Shown here piece by piece: positions 7,114 through 7,348 of a stretch of DNA of 7,348 bases. The first letter of the stretch is position 1, and each line of letters opens with the position of its first letter. Below the pieces are notes generated by a model. That model was given only the letters and a program-made list of their open reading frames with translations. It was not told where the DNA came from and did no database searches. Origin of the DNA: Halovulum sp039180525. GTDB lineage: Bacteria; Pseudomonadota; Alphaproteobacteria; Rhodobacterales; Rhodobacteraceae. The stretch spans positions 1-7,348 of the forward strand of contig JBCDDF010000087.1 of NCBI GenBank assembly GCA_039180525.1, written 5' to 3'. Position numbers and translations under genes: made by a program.

Positions 7114-7348
7114 AAGCGTCCGCTTCGACGAAGACATGATGTGGGTCGCGCTGTCCGACGGCCGCACCATCGGCGCCCCGCTGGCCTGGTTCCCACGCCT
7201 GCTGGCAGCCGACGCAACCGCCCGCGCCGCCGTAGAGATCTCCCCCCGCGGCCTACACTGGCCGGCGCTGGATGAGGATATTTCGGTCGCGGGCCTGCTC
7301 GCTGGACGCGGGGATCGGGCGGGGGCTGGTCCTATGGCGGCGGAGTGA
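7097..7348 (+). CDS. DUF2442 domain-containing protein
   Basis: A small 83-residue protein of unknown function, matching DUF2442 over its length: VRFDEDMMWVALSDGRTIG, then PLAWFPRLL, EISPRGLHWPALDEDISVAG and LLAGRGD. The segments SDGR, P-L-x-W-[FY]-P-R-L and the GLHWPALDEDIS block are the family hallmarks. ATG 7097 is preferred to an in-frame TTG at 7082 because AAAGGG (7085-7090) lies six bases before it and the family match starts just after it. It starts inside the DUF4160 gene (17-base overlap), consistent with translational coupling. The stop TGA is the last three bases of the window, so the gene is complete. By family association it is the partner of the DUF4160 protein. Confidence 0.9.
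   Translation: MSISAESVRFDEDMMWVALSDGRTIGAPLAWFPRLLAADATARAAVEISPRGLHWPALDEDISVAGLLAGRGDRAGAGPMAAE

Overview
High-GC DNA with alphaproteobacterial character, most likely Rhodobacteraceae (Roseobacter-type). This placement rests on the GC-rich codon use, the style of the choline-sulfate/betaine genes and the LepA sequence; no rRNA marker is present. The window has two parts.

Left part (1-4584): a choline-O-sulfate to glycine-betaine locus. A LysR-type regulator (minus strand, cut off by the left edge) faces a choline-sulfatase gene (betC) across a 356-base divergent intergenic region. Downstream on the plus strand come a short remnant of betaine aldehyde dehydrogenase (betB) and a complete choline dehydrogenase (betA). 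The classical order betC-betB-betA is preserved, but the locus is broken. betC has an in-frame TGA in place of the second Trp of a conserved Trp-Trp-Tyr, and its formylglycine (sulfatase) motif has lost its proline. Of betB only about the first 29 codons are recognisable, followed by about 180 bases of unrelated sequence that stays open in the same frame up to the betA start. The expected route is choline sulfate -> choline (BetC) -> betaine aldehyde (BetA) -> glycine betaine (BetB). Here only the middle step is intact, so the locus looks like a decaying osmoprotectant pathway, unless betB is supplied elsewhere in the genome.

Right part (4585-7348): a 458-base stretch with no recognisable gene leads into a complete lepA (elongation factor 4), an ordinary core gene. 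It is followed closely by two small overlapping genes encoding a DUF4160 protein and a DUF2442 protein. These two families commonly sit side by side and have been suspected of forming a toxin-antitoxin-like or regulatory pair. The second one ends exactly at the window edge.

No tRNA, rRNA, CRISPR array, insertion sequence or convincing rho-independent terminator was found. No wholly new system is evident. The most notable content is the multi-lesion decay of the choline-sulfate operon beside an intact betA and an apparently intact regulator.
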